From Pseudomonadota bacterium (GTDB lineage: Bacteria > Pseudomonadota > Gammaproteobacteria > Burkholderiales > Burkholderiaceae_D), in assembly GCA_023449275.1 (NCBI GenBank), contig JAEXJM010000068.1, positions 1 through 64,000 of the forward strand: 64,000 bases of DNA, in the 5' to 3' direction. Shown piece by piece: positions 56,782-64,000 of the stretch. The position numbers were made by a program, and so were the translations under genes. Every line of letters begins with the position of its first letter. Position 1 is the stretch's first letter. Under the pieces are notes generated by a model. The model did no database searches, was not told the DNA's origin, and saw only the letters and a list, made by a program, of their open reading frames with translations.

Positions 56782-58575
56782 TTATTCCTGTATTTCGTCA
56801 CTTTCATGATTGTCACGATCTTCATGATCCAGGGTTTCGTAAAGCGCGATCTGAAGGCGTGAATGTATACGGACAAACCAGCTCCGGAGCAGAAAGACGA
56901 TCCCGATGATGGACAGAATGACCAGTATCAGGGCTTCCCGCTTGGGCAGGATACCCGCTGAAAGAGCGGATAAAAGGAGCATGGTCACTGTCAGGAAAAG
57001 CAGTGGCAGTGTTTCACTGATGATCCGGCGGACCTGCTGTGTGTGGCGACCTGTGATGCTTTCACGAACGCTCATTTCCGCCAGCATCATGGACAGGGCC
57101 TTGAATTTTCTGAATGCGGCGATCAGAAACGGCAGGGAAATGACGAGTGTCGTCCCCCAGATGAGTGACTTGCGCCAGTCGATATCACCGATCCAGTTGG
57201 ACAGGAAATGGCTCCGGAGATTGATTGCCAGATACGTGCTGCACAGGAATATGGCAATGACAACAGCCATGTTGATGGCGATCTGGGTCAGGATGCGTTT
57301 GATCATGTTCCAGATGACAGCATTCGTTCCCTGTGGGTGCAGGTTATTGAGCCATTCCCCATACAGGCTGGCGATACGGGCCACGGGTTGCGGGATCATT
57401 TTCCCGATCTGGCGCGCTGCCGGATCAGCTGCCCTGATCAGGTAAGGGGTGGTCAGGGTCGTAATGGCGGATACGGCAACGGCAATGGGGTACAGAAAAT
57501 CACTGGTGACTTTATAAGTCATGCCCAGTGCGGCAATGATGAATGAAAATTCACCGATTTGCGACAGGCCCATGCCCACCTTCAGTGACGTGCGACCATC
57601 ATTTCCTGCAATCAGCGAGCCCAGTGTGCAGCTGGTGACTTTGCCGATAATGACGGCCCCTGCGATGATCAGGATGGGGACAGCATAATCGATCATGATC
57701 TTGGGATCCAGCAACAGGCCGACGGCGACGAAAAAGATCGCTGAAAACATGTCCCGGATGGGGGCGATCGATTTTTCGATCCAGTGAAGTTCCTTGGCTT
57801 CGGCAATGATGGCGCCGATGATGAAAGCACCCAGTACCATGCTGTATTCCAGTTTGACGACAAGAAGGCAGAATCCGAAACACAGTCCCAGTACGGTGAC
57901 CAGCATCATTTCACTGCTGTGGAATTTGGCGACGTAGGCAAGCAGCCGGGGAACGAGCAGGATGCCGACCAGCATGGCGACGATCATGAAAAGGGTCAGC
58001 TTCGAAATGGTGAAGAACACGTCACTGCCACTGACACTGCCGGAAATGGCGACACCGGAAAGGAGGGCGATCAGGCCGATGCCAAGAATGTCTTCAACGA
58101 TCAGCACGCCGAATATCAGGTGGGCGAAACGCTCGTGTTTCATTTTCAGGTCATTCAAGGCCTTGACGATAATGGTTGTCGAGGAAATCGCCAGAATCGC
58201 TCCGAGAAAGAGGGCGTCCAGATTATTTGTCCAGCCCAGCCAGAGTCCGATCTGGTATCCCAGCCAGATCATGACGACGATTTCAAGCACGGCGGCAATC
58301 AGGGCGGTTGCTCCGACTTTCAGCAGTTTTCGGATGGAAAATTCCAGTCCCAGTGAAAACATGAGGAAAATGACGCCCAGTTCAGCCAGTACCTTGATGG
58401 TGTGCTCATCCTTGATCAGTTCGAAAGGAGGAGTATGGGGGCCGATCAGGATGCCGGCAACGATATAGCCCAAAACGACAGGTTGTTTCAGGCGATGGAA
58501 TACAATGGTGACAAAACCTGCCACGATCATGATGACGGCAAGGTCGGAAATAAAGGTGATAACGCTGTCGTGCAT
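56782..58575 (-). CDS. CPA2-family monovalent cation/proton antiporter (KefB/YbaL-like, no RCK domain)
   Basis: Inner-membrane Na+ or K+/H+ antiporter, 597 residues. The N-terminal Na/H-exchanger domain (~1-385) has VLGYIVAGILIGPHTPPF, FLMFSLGLEFSI and GLSQIGEFSFIIAALGM. Instead of the usual cytoplasmic TrkA-N/RCK regulatory domain, the C-terminal ~210 residues continue with about four further hydrophobic segments (MAVVIAIFLCSTYLAIN, SLIWGTTLVISLPFLIAA, LPLLFLTVTMLLLSALSAG, ALILVILSIIGIVFLLRSWF) and an acidic His/Asp tail (ETLDHEDRDNHESDEIQ). Ion specificity cannot be assigned. It starts MHDSVITFISD. Confidence 0.87.
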   Translation of the reverse strand: MHDSVITFISDLAVIMIVAGFVTIVFHRLKQPVVLGYIVAGILIGPHTPPFELIKDEHTIKVLAELGVIFLMFSLGLEFSIRKLLKVGATALIAAVLEIVVMIWLGYQIGLWLGWTNNLDALFLGAILAISSTTIIVKALNDLKMKHERFAHLIFGVLIVEDILGIGLIALLSGVAISGSVSGSDVFFTISKLTLFMIVAMLVGILLVPRLLAYVAKFHSSEMMLVTVLGLCFGFCLLVVKLEYSMVLGAFIIGAIIAEAKELHWIEKSIAPIRDMFSAIFFVAVGLLLDPKIMIDYAVPILIIAGAVIIGKVTSCTLGSLIAGNDGRTSLKVGMGLSQIGEFSFIIAALGMTYKVTSDFLYPIAVAVSAITTLTTPYLIRAADPAARQIGKMIPQPVARIASLYGEWLNNLHPQGTNAVIWNMIKRILTQIAINMAVVIAIFLCSTYLAINLRSHFLSNWIGDIDWRKSLIWGTTLVISLPFLIAAFRKFKALSMMLAEMSVRESITGRHTQQVRRIISETLPLLFLTVTMLLLSALSAGILPKREALILVILSIIGIVFLLRSWFVRIHSRLQIALYETLDHEDRDNHESDEIQE

Positions 58576-59130
58576 ATCTCGTGGCTCTGGTTTGATTGTA
58601 GGGATCAGGATATTTTCATCGGGCTGATGAGTGGATGTGTCTGGTCGTATTATCCAATATCCTGTCGATCTGTGCTTTGTTGCATTTCAATATGGAAAGA
58701 CTTTTCGTGTACATCGATAGCTTGCCATTTCTTCTGATATGCCATCCGTTATTATAAGTATATGTACCCGTGTACAAAAGACTTCAGGGCATTTTCATTT
58801 CCGATTGGTCACTCCACGATCCGTTTTATTGTGTATATGATGATTTTCAGACGGAAACGGCATTATCGGATATGTCGTCAATGGCAGTGAGGTTTTCCAA
58901 ACCGGATTCATTTCCATGCCTGTTTTATGAAAATGTATCCTGTTTTAGATGCAGGCGCATAAAAAGAAAAACTTTTATTCTTTTGAAAAGGTTTGATGAA
59001 GCTGTGGTTGCTGTGGTTCGGGCGTGAAATCCGGTTTTGACAAATCCGGCTCAAGCCTGGTTGTTAAGAATACCGGTGCCGTAATGTCTGGAACTGGCGA
59101 TAGGAGGCTGACTGGTATGGGTACAGAAAC
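58576..59130. other. Gene-poor region upstream of the antiporter
   Basis: About 555 bp. Open frames at 58770-59027 and 59024-59461 have no ribosome site or family resemblance. A small inverted repeat TGTAC-N4-GTACA lies at 58763-58776. Otherwise featureless; probably the antiporter's promoter region plus spacer. Confidence 0.5.
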
Positions 59131-59157
59131 AAAAAGGCCCGTATGGGCCTTTTTTTA
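59131..59157. terminator. Terminator for the glycine-zipper lipoprotein gene
   Basis: AAAAAGGCCC/GGGCCTTTTTTT stem with a GTAT loop. The lipoprotein's TAA stop lies in the T/A flank, so termination and stop codon overlap. Confidence 0.85.
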
Positions 59158-59616
59158 TTGGGAGGTATCGGCGATGATCCGGGCTTCCTTGCCGTACACG
59201 ACCAGGACTTTTTGTCCTATGCCAAAAACCTGGGAGGTTCCCTGTACCAGGGTGATTGTTTCACCGTTATTGGTTCTGACGGTATATTCGATGCCGGTCT
59301 GGTTCGTAACGCCTTTTTCAATAGCTGAACCGGCAATGCCACCCAGTACGGCACCGCCAATGGCGCCAAGGATATTGGCTCTCGAGCTGCCGCCAATTGC
59401 GGAACCGGCAACGCCCCCTGCTGCTGCACCGATAAGCTTGCCTGTTTGGTTGGTACCCTGAACGTTAACCGGACGGGATCCGATGATGACCCCGGGAACG
59501 CTACGCTGGACTGTCTGTGTGGAACCGACGGAATAGGAATCCGGATTGATGTTGGTTGTACAGGCCGATGCCAACAGTCCCATGCACAATAATAGTCCAA
59601 TTTGTAATTTTTTCAT
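59155..59616 (-). CDS. Glycine-zipper 2TM outer-membrane lipoprotein (SlyB/Rickettsia 17-kDa type)
   Basis: Small outer-membrane lipoprotein, about 153 residues. The signal peptide MKKLQIGLLLCMGLLASAC ends in a lipobox (LASAC, Cys19). A glycine-zipper domain follows (~60-115: GKLIGAAAGGVAGSAIGGSS, ILGAIGGAVLGGIAGSAIEKG) and a C-terminal SH3-like region (VLVVYGKEARIIADTSQ). ATG 59616 is preceded by AGAGGAT at 5-nt spacing. Relatives are envelope stress proteins of the PhoP or SlyB type. Confidence 0.9.
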   Translation of the reverse strand: MKKLQIGLLLCMGLLASACTTNINPDSYSVGSTQTVQRSVPGVIIGSRPVNVQGTNQTGKLIGAAAGGVAGSAIGGSSRANILGAIGGAVLGGIAGSAIEKGVTNQTGIEYTVRTNNGETITLVQGTSQVFGIGQKVLVVYGKEARIIADTSQ

Positions 59617-59901
59617 TTTTATCCTCTGTGAATGAGAAAGTTTTCTGGTTTCGATTGCCATTCTTGCAGGAAAAGAAAGTAAATCTTGTCTGAAAGAACA
59701 TTTATTGTTCGCATAATGATACTTTAAATGATTCGGCTTGCGTGTCGGACCGATGAAAATTTCCGTAACAAAATATGTCAGAAAATACGGTATCCCGTAT
59801 CAGAATGCCAAAACGCATCGATAATGTTTTAGTATAATAAAAACAGCTGGTTAATTTTTGAATGCGGTATTCCGGTTTTTATCTTTTTCCAAGGGTATAC
59901 C

Positions 59902-60219
59902 ATGTCCACTCCGACTACAGACAAATCCATAAAGGCCAATGGGGCTACGGTTGACGATGTCAGTCCGGAAGTCGTTGACAATCCCATTGTTAACGCCAGT
60001 CCCATTCTCAATGCCGATTTGGCCGGAAAGCCGAATCCGATTATAGGAGGCCCCATCATCAGCGGGCCTGATGAACAGGAGTTTCAGGAATATATGTCGG
60101 CCGGTTGTGCTGCAACGGTTCCTCAGGGAGCACGCAAGATTTATATGATCATGGTGATGGTGACCATGATTGTCGGATCCCTGTTTGTTTATGGCCTTTT
60201 CAAATTTTTCGATCTCTGA
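59902..60219 (+). CDS. Small single-pass membrane protein of unknown function
   Basis: 105 residues with no recognised family. The N-terminal ~75 residues are polar and rich in Asn/Pro/Val/Ile/Gly (DNPIVNASPILNADLAGKPNP; IIGGPIISGPDEQEFQEY), with the pseudo-repeats NPIVNASPI / NPIIGGPII. A single C-terminal helix (MIMVMVTMIVGSLFVYGLFKFF) would tail-anchor it. It has AAGGGTATACC upstream, acceptable as a ribosome site. The good stop, terminator and codon use support a real gene. Confidence 0.7.
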   Translation: MSTPTTDKSIKANGATVDDVSPEVVDNPIVNASPILNADLAGKPNPIIGGPIISGPDEQEFQEYMSAGCAATVPQGARKIYMIMVMVTMIVGSLFVYGLFKFFDL

Positions 60220-60256
60220 ATATCGGGCTGTAAGGGTATAGCGCATTTGCCATGAG

Positions 60257-60292
60257 ACCCGCCTGTTCCTTGCGAATTGGCGGGTTTGTTTT
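60257..60292 (+). terminator. Terminator after the small membrane protein
   Basis: ACCCGCC (60257-60263) pairs with GGCGGGT (60279-60285), then TTGTTTTTTG. Confidence 0.85.
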
Positions 60293-60298
60293 TTGATG

Positions 60299-60336
60299 AT
60301 ATTATATATTTTTATATAATATGTTTTTATATAATA
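60299..60336 (+). promoter_or_regulatory. AT-rich palindrome plus direct repeats, putative operator of the flavoprotein gene
   Basis: ATATTATATA-TTTT-TATATAATAT is a perfect 10-bp inverted repeat (60299-60322). A 13-bp sequence, TTTTTATATAATA, occurs twice in direct order (60309-60321 and 60324-60336). Both lie 48-85 nt before the flavoprotein ATG and embed TATAAT. ArsR-family persulfide/H2S sensors (BigR type) bind similar AT-rich palindromes; that connection is inference. Confidence 0.5.
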
Positions 60337-60383
60337 AGTGCTCTTGGCTTTTGAATCATTTTTATCGCAAGGAACAGGAATTT

Positions 60384-62030
60384 ATGAAAGTGGAACAGAT
60401 CGTTGTCATAGGAGGGGTTGCTGCCGGTGGGTCGTTTGCAGCCCGTGCCCGCCGGCTGGATGAAAATGCCAGAATTATCGTTATCGAACGCGGGCCGGAT
60501 GTCTCTTTTGCGAATTGTGGATTGCCTTACTGTATAGGAGGTGAAATTCAGGAGCGTGATGTCCTTTCTGTACAGACTCCCGCGTCTTTGAAGGCGTTGC
60601 TGAATCTGGATGTCAGAACGCAAACCGAAGCGACTGAAATCGACAGGAAAAACAGGCAGGTTCATGTGAAAAACCGGGTGACGGGACAGAGTGAATGGAT
60701 CAGGTATGACAAACTGATGCTTTCGCCCGGAGCTTTTCCACGCATACCGGATGTTCCCGGTGTCAATGACGAAAGAATCATGTGTTTGCGCAATCTGGTC
60801 GATATGGACCGGATCATGTCTGTCGCAGAGGCGGGAAAGCGGGTTGTTGTGATGGGGGCCGGTTTTATCGGACTGGAGATGGCGGAGCAGTTGCACCGCA
60901 AGGGATTGTCCGTTGAAGTGGTTCAGTATGGCCCACAGGTTTTGCCGCAAGTGGACAGGCAAATGGCACAGTTGCTGGAAGATGAAATGGTACAGCATGG
61001 AATCGGACTGCGTCTGAATGATCATGTCGTTCGGTTCGATAACCATGATTCCGGCGTGGGATGCTGTCTTGAGTCCGGTATGCGGCTGGAAGCCGATTTT
61101 GTCGTTTTGTCGATTGGCATTGAACCGGAAAGCCATCTGGCGCGTGAGGCAGGATTGTCTTTGGGCGCGAAGGGGCATATTGTCGTAAACGATTTCATGC
61201 AAACGTCCGATCCCGATATATATGCTGCCGGGGATGCAGTCGAAACGGCACATCGTTTGTCCGGGGAGCGGACGGCACTGCCACTTGGGGGCCCCGCCAA
61301 TCGGCAGGGACGCGTTGCGGCAGACCATATTTTTCTGGGAGAAAAAGCTCGTCCTTATCCGGGGTCACTGGGTACGGCTATCGTCCGTGTTTTCGGTATG
61401 GCTGCAGGGACGACGGGCTGGACGGAAGCGGCTCTCAAGAAGAATGGTACTCCCTACCGGAAGGTGACGGTGAACGATGTCCATCATGCCGGTTATTATC
61501 CGGGCGCCAAACCGCTGGCATTGACGGTATTGTGGAATCCGGAAACAGGTATATTGCTGGGGGCACAGGCAGCAGGACAGGAAGGTGTGGACAAGCGACT
61601 GGATGTCATGGCAACCGCTATCACGGCAGGGTTGACTGTAGACGATCTGGTTCATCTGGAGCTGGCTTACGCGCCTCCGTTCGGTTCCGCAAAAGATATT
61701 GTCAATATTGCCGGGTTTGCTGCAACCAATCAGAGGGATGGTCTGGTTGAAACCGTGGTGGAATTGCCGGATGATCCCGCTGTGCAAATTGTGGATGTCC
61801 GGGGCAAGGAGATGGCAAAGGCCAGTCCTGTACCGGGGGCGATCAACATTCCTTTCCCGACATTACGCGACAATCTGGATCGGCTGGACCGGAAAAGAAC
61901 GGTTGTAACGGTCTGTGCGCTTGGCAAGAACAGTTATTTTGCTGCCCGTGTCCTGGAGCAGAACGGTTTTGATGTAAAAAGTCTGGGAGGGGGCATGAAA
62001 ATGATGGGAAAGAAAGTGACGAAGAAATAG
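60384..62030 (+). CDS. CoA-disulfide reductase / NADH:persulfide oxidoreductase with C-terminal rhodanese domain
   Basis: FAD-dependent pyridine-nucleotide-disulfide oxidoreductase fused to rhodanese, 548 residues. The FAD motif VIGGVAAGGSFAARARRL opens the chain; the redox Cys is in SFANCGLPYCIGG (Cys43-like); the NAD motif is VVVMGAGFIGLEMAEQL; AAGDAVE closes the FAD site. The C-terminal rhodanese domain (~470-548) has VCALGKNSYFAARVLEQNGF with the active Cys. Such CoADR-Rhd proteins reduce CoA persulfides or disulfides. ATG 60384 follows GGAACAGGAA; the frame runs to 60321 in the AT-rich operator region. A separate terminator isolates it. Confidence 0.9.
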   Translation: MKVEQIVVIGGVAAGGSFAARARRLDENARIIVIERGPDVSFANCGLPYCIGGEIQERDVLSVQTPASLKALLNLDVRTQTEATEIDRKNRQVHVKNRVTGQSEWIRYDKLMLSPGAFPRIPDVPGVNDERIMCLRNLVDMDRIMSVAEAGKRVVVMGAGFIGLEMAEQLHRKGLSVEVVQYGPQVLPQVDRQMAQLLEDEMVQHGIGLRLNDHVVRFDNHDSGVGCCLESGMRLEADFVVLSIGIEPESHLAREAGLSLGAKGHIVVNDFMQTSDPDIYAAGDAVETAHRLSGERTALPLGGPANRQGRVAADHIFLGEKARPYPGSLGTAIVRVFGMAAGTTGWTEAALKKNGTPYRKVTVNDVHHAGYYPGAKPLALTVLWNPETGILLGAQAAGQEGVDKRLDVMATAITAGLTVDDLVHLELAYAPPFGSAKDIVNIAGFAATNQRDGLVETVVELPDDPAVQIVDVRGKEMAKASPVPGAINIPFPTLRDNLDRLDRKRTVVTVCALGKNSYFAARVLEQNGFDVKSLGGGMKMMGKKVTKK

Positions 62031-62045
62031 CATGAGCAGTCAATG

Positions 62046-62077
62046 AAAAAACCGGACTTGAATAGTCCGGTTTTTTT
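62046..62077. terminator. Bidirectional terminator between flavoprotein and decarboxylase pseudogene
   Basis: CCGGACT/AGTCCGG stem (TGAAT loop) with A6 before and T7 after. Confidence 0.92.
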
Positions 62078-62093
62078 GTATTTCGAATCAGGA

Positions 62094-62942
62094 TCAGGCT
62101 TTTCTGACCGTTGCGATGCGGGCATTGACCGGGATGTTTGTGCTGTCCATTCCGGAAGTCTGTCCATGCAGATCGAATTCAAGATTGACCACCGGCCTGA
62201 AAAACAGACAGTGGGTTGATCCTCCGAAGTGGAACATGCCGGTTTCCTGTCCCTTGGTGAAGTGCTGTCCTTCATAACGCCGATATCGCAGGTCGATACT
62301 TCAGCCATTCCGACAGCCATGAAGCACATGAGTCCGATATCCGGATTGTCCGCTTCGATAAAGATCAGGGCTCGCGTGGTGACTTCGGCAATGTAACCTT
62401 GCGAGTCATTGGGAACGGACGGGTCGTTTCCATCATTCAAGGCTTCCGAGTAATAGGTGCCTTCAACCAGATAGGTTTTGACGACGGTACCGGAGACCGG
62501 GGCATGCCAACGGTGATAGCTCAGCGCGGAGAGGAATGCCTGATAGATGGTGCCGCCTTCAAACTGGGGTTGCCATGGACCAGTCCAGGATCGCATTGAA
62601 CGGGAAGCCGACGAGTCCGGATTCGTCGAATTCAGGTGCATGGGTCATAATGACATTGAACAGGCGCAGCATATGGTTGTAATCGCGTACCTGTGGCAAA
62701 CCTGACGGGGATGTTTTTTCATTTGAAGCGACCTGATCGAACATCTGTGTAAAGAACATGTATGCCTTGGGATCGGTTTCGATGAAGTTTTTCAGATTTT
62801 CGACGACGGGTAAAAGTGGGCGTGTATCTTTTTCCCCTTTTTCCATGATTTTATTCATCCATGCATTCAGGGTTTCCTGATCGGACGGCATCCATTTACC
62901 GGCAAGGTAGGTTTTGTTGATCGGTTTTTGCGGTGTGTTCAT
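62094..62942 (-). pseudogene. Phosphatidylserine-decarboxylase-family pyruvoyl decarboxylase, broken
   Basis: Remnant of a PSD-family gene of the long type (PSD-like, including relatives of fungal L-tryptophan decarboxylase PsiD). The 5' part (62942 down to about 62565) reads MNTPQKPINKTYLAGKWMPS to FNAILDWSMATP, then hits a stop at 62559-62561. Another frame continues with FEGGTIYQAFLSALSYHRWH, but roughly 120 residues that join these blocks in relatives are missing, so an internal deletion is likely. At about 62272-62282 a one-base loss shifts the frame; restoring it gives the pyruvoyl region MFHFGGSTHCLFFRP (GGST serves as the LGST site) down to TGA 62094. A product cannot be made. Confidence 0.87.
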
Positions 62943-63009
62943 TATCGCTCCATGCAAATTTGTTCAATACCATCTGCAAGTGTTTCAAACGAAAAAGGTC
63001 TTTTATTTC

Positions 63010-63902
63010 TTATGGTTTGTATACGGTTGGAAGTGACCCCGTGAAAAGCATCCAGAGTGCGATGATCGAAATGGCGACGAGTGCAATTGCGATAAAGAGT
63101 TCCGGTTTTGTGAAAACCGGTTCCTGTGGCGCAGTTTCTTTTCGGGCCCAGATGAATACGATCAGTCCGACGGCATAAACGAAAGTTCCGACGAGGAGAT
63201 ATTGCAATCCGGCGGAATAGATGAGCCACAAGCCATACAAGGTTGCAATGACACTGACCAGAAGGGCCATTTTGGCGCTGTATTTGGCTTTTGCAGGATA
63301 TTGTTTCGTACCGATCAGTTTCCACAGATACCCGGCGGAACCAATATAGGCAGGTAACAACACGACTCCGGTAATGGAGAGCATGACGTTCCATGCATTG
63401 TTTGAAAAATAAACCAGCAGCATGGCCAGTTGCATGATGACGGTGGATACCCAAAGTGAAACGGATGCAATGCCGTTTTTATTGGTTTTGGCGAAAACTT
63501 TCGGAAAGGTTCCGTCTTTGGCGCAGGCCCATGGCAATTGGGCAACGAGGGAGCGTTCATACCAGCCATGAGGAAAGCAATGCAATGATGACTCCGAGGT
63601 TGATGACGATTTCACCCCATGTTCCGACGAGATGTTTGAGGATGGCTGCAGTGGATGGTGGTGCCAGACCGGCCAGTTCGCCCTGTGACATGAAACCGAA
63701 TGGAAGAATCGAGACAATGACGTACATGACGGATACCGTCAGAAAGCCGAAAATGGTCGCACGGCTTACCGTACGGGGAGAGGCTTTGTCTGACATGACA
63801 ACGGCCCCTTCGATACCGATGTACATCCACAGGGTGACCAGCATGGTGCTTTTTATCTGGCCGAAAACATCTCCCAAAGGTTTGACGATTTTGTAGTCTA
63901 TC
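63010..63902 (-). pseudogene. APC-family amino acid permease/antiporter, truncated and frameshifted
   Basis: Remnant of a basic or aromatic amino acid/polyamine transporter (APC superfamily). Reading on the minus strand, the permease begins in mid-protein ([20 protein letters not shown]), continues [16 protein letters not shown] and [12 protein letters not shown], then meets a stop near 63557. In the next frame it resumes AQLPWACAKDGTFPKVF and ends LPTVYKP at 63010. The first ~160 residues are missing and the start is replaced by transposase sequence. Its neighbour is the PSD-type pseudogene, so the two probably formed a decarboxylase-antiporter pair. Confidence 0.88.
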
Positions 63903-64000
63903 AACCGCACGGTGTTTCCGAGGGTCTGTAGCTTGCGAGCCCAGTATTGAGAGGTTGAGCAAGACTCCATACCGATCAGACAACGGTCTCGATTCGCGAA
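63903..64000 (-). mobile_element. IS110-family transposase fragment
   Basis: Reading the minus strand from the window edge, the frame gives [28 protein letters not shown], which corresponds to the IS110 transposase segment of form V/I-G-M-E-x-C-x-x-x-x-Y-W-A-R-E-L-x-x-L-G-H-x-V-R-L, just past the first catalytic Asp. After VRLI the IS110 sequence stops and permease sequence follows in the same frame. More of the element may lie beyond the window. Confidence 0.82.

Noticed and set aside
58770..59461. Two open frames upstream of the glycine-zipper lipoprotein
   Set aside because: One lacks a ribosome site; the other runs antisense across the lipoprotein gene and its terminator.

Overview
This 64 kb window is a stretch of chromosome from a beta-proteobacterium of the order Burkholderiales, most probably an Oxalobacter-like member of the Oxalobacteraceae. 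The evidence is the gene content and order: mreBCD-mrdAB-rlpA; pyrR-pyrB with an inactive dihydroorotase; the DUF484-xerC pair; a DUF2863 gene; beta-proteobacterial porins of the MKKTL..AQS type; and an OFA-family (oxalate/formate antiporter family) transporter. The species assignment is inference. The sequence is moderately GC-rich and densely coded, with many clean intrinsic terminators.

Layout. 1-6.9 kb: the rod-shape and elongation cluster mreB (5' end outside the window), mreC, mreD, mrdA (PBP2), rodA, rlpA. 6.9-11.7 kb: a DksA variant lacking the zinc cysteines, a CobW-type metal GTPase, and two tandem porin paralogues. 11.9-19.1 kb: xerC/DUF484, then apaH facing a minus-strand run of plsC, inactive pyrC', pyrB, pyrR, ruvX and yqgE. 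19.3-26 kb: dcd, a DUF1275 membrane protein, and the complete Tol-Pal operon (ybgC-tolQ-tolR-tolA-tolB-pal-cpoB). 26-31.5 kb: an FNR/CRP regulator, a perfect FNR-type palindrome, a KGG-repeat stress protein, a membrane protein, an APH-kinase/P-loop fusion and a metallo-beta-lactamase-fold hydrolase. 31.7-36.7 kb: a cobalamin riboswitch followed by btuB-btuC-btuD-btuF. 36.8-42.6 kb: panC, scpA, a small ORF, a GNAT, metG, and mrp in the opposite direction. 42.6-45.7 kb: a ModE/LysR-like one-component regulator divergent from the OFA transporter. 46-47.9 kb: gltX and a tRNA cluster. 48-62 kb: DUF2863, moaC, bepA-like protease, rhlE, fabI, mltD, rpiA, a CPA2 antiporter, a glycine-zipper lipoprotein, a small membrane protein and a CoA-disulfide-reductase/rhodanese flavoprotein. 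62-64 kb: a decaying decarboxylase-permease pair ending in an IS110-family transposase fragment.

Most of the window is conserved housekeeping DNA: cell wall elongation, outer-membrane integrity, pyrimidine synthesis, B12 uptake and translation. The most unusual signal is a tandem pair of tRNAs of 76 nt. They are identical except for the middle anticodon base, so the second has a glutamate tRNA body with a valine (UAC) anticodon. Other points worth following are the broken decarboxylase/amino-acid-permease module joined in frame to an IS110 fragment, an OFA transporter lacking the second substrate-binding cation of OxlT, the FNR box beside an FNR relative with an incomplete cysteine set, and an AT-rich repeat operator in front of the persulfide-type flavoprotein. 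I found no CRISPR array, prophage or complete insertion sequence.
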